From an uncultured Prevotella sp. (GTDB lineage: Bacteria > Bacteroidota > Bacteroidia > Bacteroidales > Bacteroidaceae), in assembly GCA_900317405.1 (NCBI GenBank), contig ONGP01000031.1:1-40903 (forward strand): a DNA stretch of 40,903 nt, given 5' to 3'. This document shows positions 40,719-40,903 of this stretch, in pieces. Position 1 is the stretch's first letter, and each line of letters begins with the position of its first letter. Both the position numbers and the translations under genes were made by a program. Below the pieces are notes generated by a model. The model had not been told where the DNA came from. It was given only the letters and a program-made list of their open reading frames with translations, and did not search any database.

Positions 40719-40810
40719 CTGACTACGACTCCATCTGGCGCACACAGGACGAGATACGAACGGTAGTGAACGCCGTTCTGGGTTCACTTCAGTACCTGAC
40801 ATCTTACTAA
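40715..40810 (+). other. Possible 31-residue frame coupled to the acetyltransferase gene
   Basis: The ATG overlaps the upstream stop. The peptide is MTDYDSIWRTQDEIRTVVNA followed by 11 more residues; no family is recognised. It overlaps the end of a possible minus-strand gene by four bases. Confidence 0.2.
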
Positions 40811-40903
40811 TCTTCATATGGATAATATATACGTGTGGCTGGCTGGGGCTTGTAGATAACGAGGTTGCCCGGCATGGCATTCTCCATATACAGCTGATGA
40901 TCC
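40807..40903 (-). CDS. Possible 3' end of a minus-strand gene cut by the window edge
   Basis: The minus strand is open from the window edge to a TAG at 40807-40809 and encodes 31 residues that look protein-like (MENAMPGNLVIYKPQPATRI, then YYPYED). The start lies outside the window and no family is recognised. The distance to the convergent upstream genes is short and no terminator is visible. Confidence 0.4.
   Translation of the reverse strand, partial: DHQLYMENAMPGNLVIYKPQPATRIYYPYED

Overview
The window looks like chromosome from a gut-type Bacteroidales bacterium, most probably Prevotella or a close relative. Three kinds of evidence support this. Promoters follow the Bacteroidetes pattern: a -33 TTTG, about 20 bases, then a -7 TAnnTTTG. 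Start codons lack Shine-Dalgarno sites. The proteins fit the group: a type IX secretion (T9SS) PorE-like lipoprotein, a T9SS-like cargo tail, DUF6249/PspC/ECF-sigma genes, a MIPS for inositol lipids and a GH8 xylan enzyme. I see no tRNA, rRNA, CRISPR array, insertion sequence or prophage.

Layout. 1-7.8 kb: the 3' part of a giant secreted LamG protein, then a lipoprotein that carries the same ~90-residue module as the giant's C-terminus, then a small membrane protein. 7.9-11.3 kb: two overlapping Cache sensors, one with a degenerate kinase core and one an intact histidine kinase. 11.4-15.2 kb: a uronate operon with a GatC-like PTS IIC permease that has no PTS partners, a KduI isomerase with an export signal, and an ExuT-like MFS transporter. 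15.3-19.4 kb: a nitroreductase diverging from a NrdJb-like / folB / amidase-SPOR / MCE run. 19.4-21.1 kb: dnaA behind a 321-base leader. 21.2-24.7 kb: a TonB receptor diverging from a frameshifted inositol-3-phosphate synthase. 24.8-28.8 kb: a minus-strand run of rsmF-like, thyA, a folA with an internal deletion, a frameshifted ion channel and a secreted protein. 28.9-30.7 kb: DUF6249, PspC, ECF sigma and a DUF5056-like membrane protein. 30.6-34.6 kb: PorE-like lipoprotein and topB on the minus strand. 34.7-40.9 kb: GH8, a small lipoprotein-like protein, an orphan Cache protein, a Gfo/Idh/MocA oxidoreductase, a VanX-like dipeptidase, a ferritin-like protein and a sugar O-acetyltransferase, with tiny stop-start-coupled frames between the last three.

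No single large undescribed system stands out. Three structural themes do. (1) Five loci carry AT-rich arrays of exactly four 7-base units; one lies inside porE, two supply stop codons and two bracket thyA. (2) Terminator and promoter are fused in one element at two loci, with the -33 TTTG in the hairpin loop, and two Cache-gene promoters share an 11-base extended -33. (3) Three damaged genes (ino1, ion channel, folA) lie within 3 kb.

Starts were moved from the longest possible frame where the first 'start' lies in a promoter box or a better one follows: the Cache protein at 7923, kduI at 12776, folB at 16848, amidase at 17224, the DUF6249 gene at 28881, porE at 32649, GH8 at 34684 and the secreted protein at 25567.
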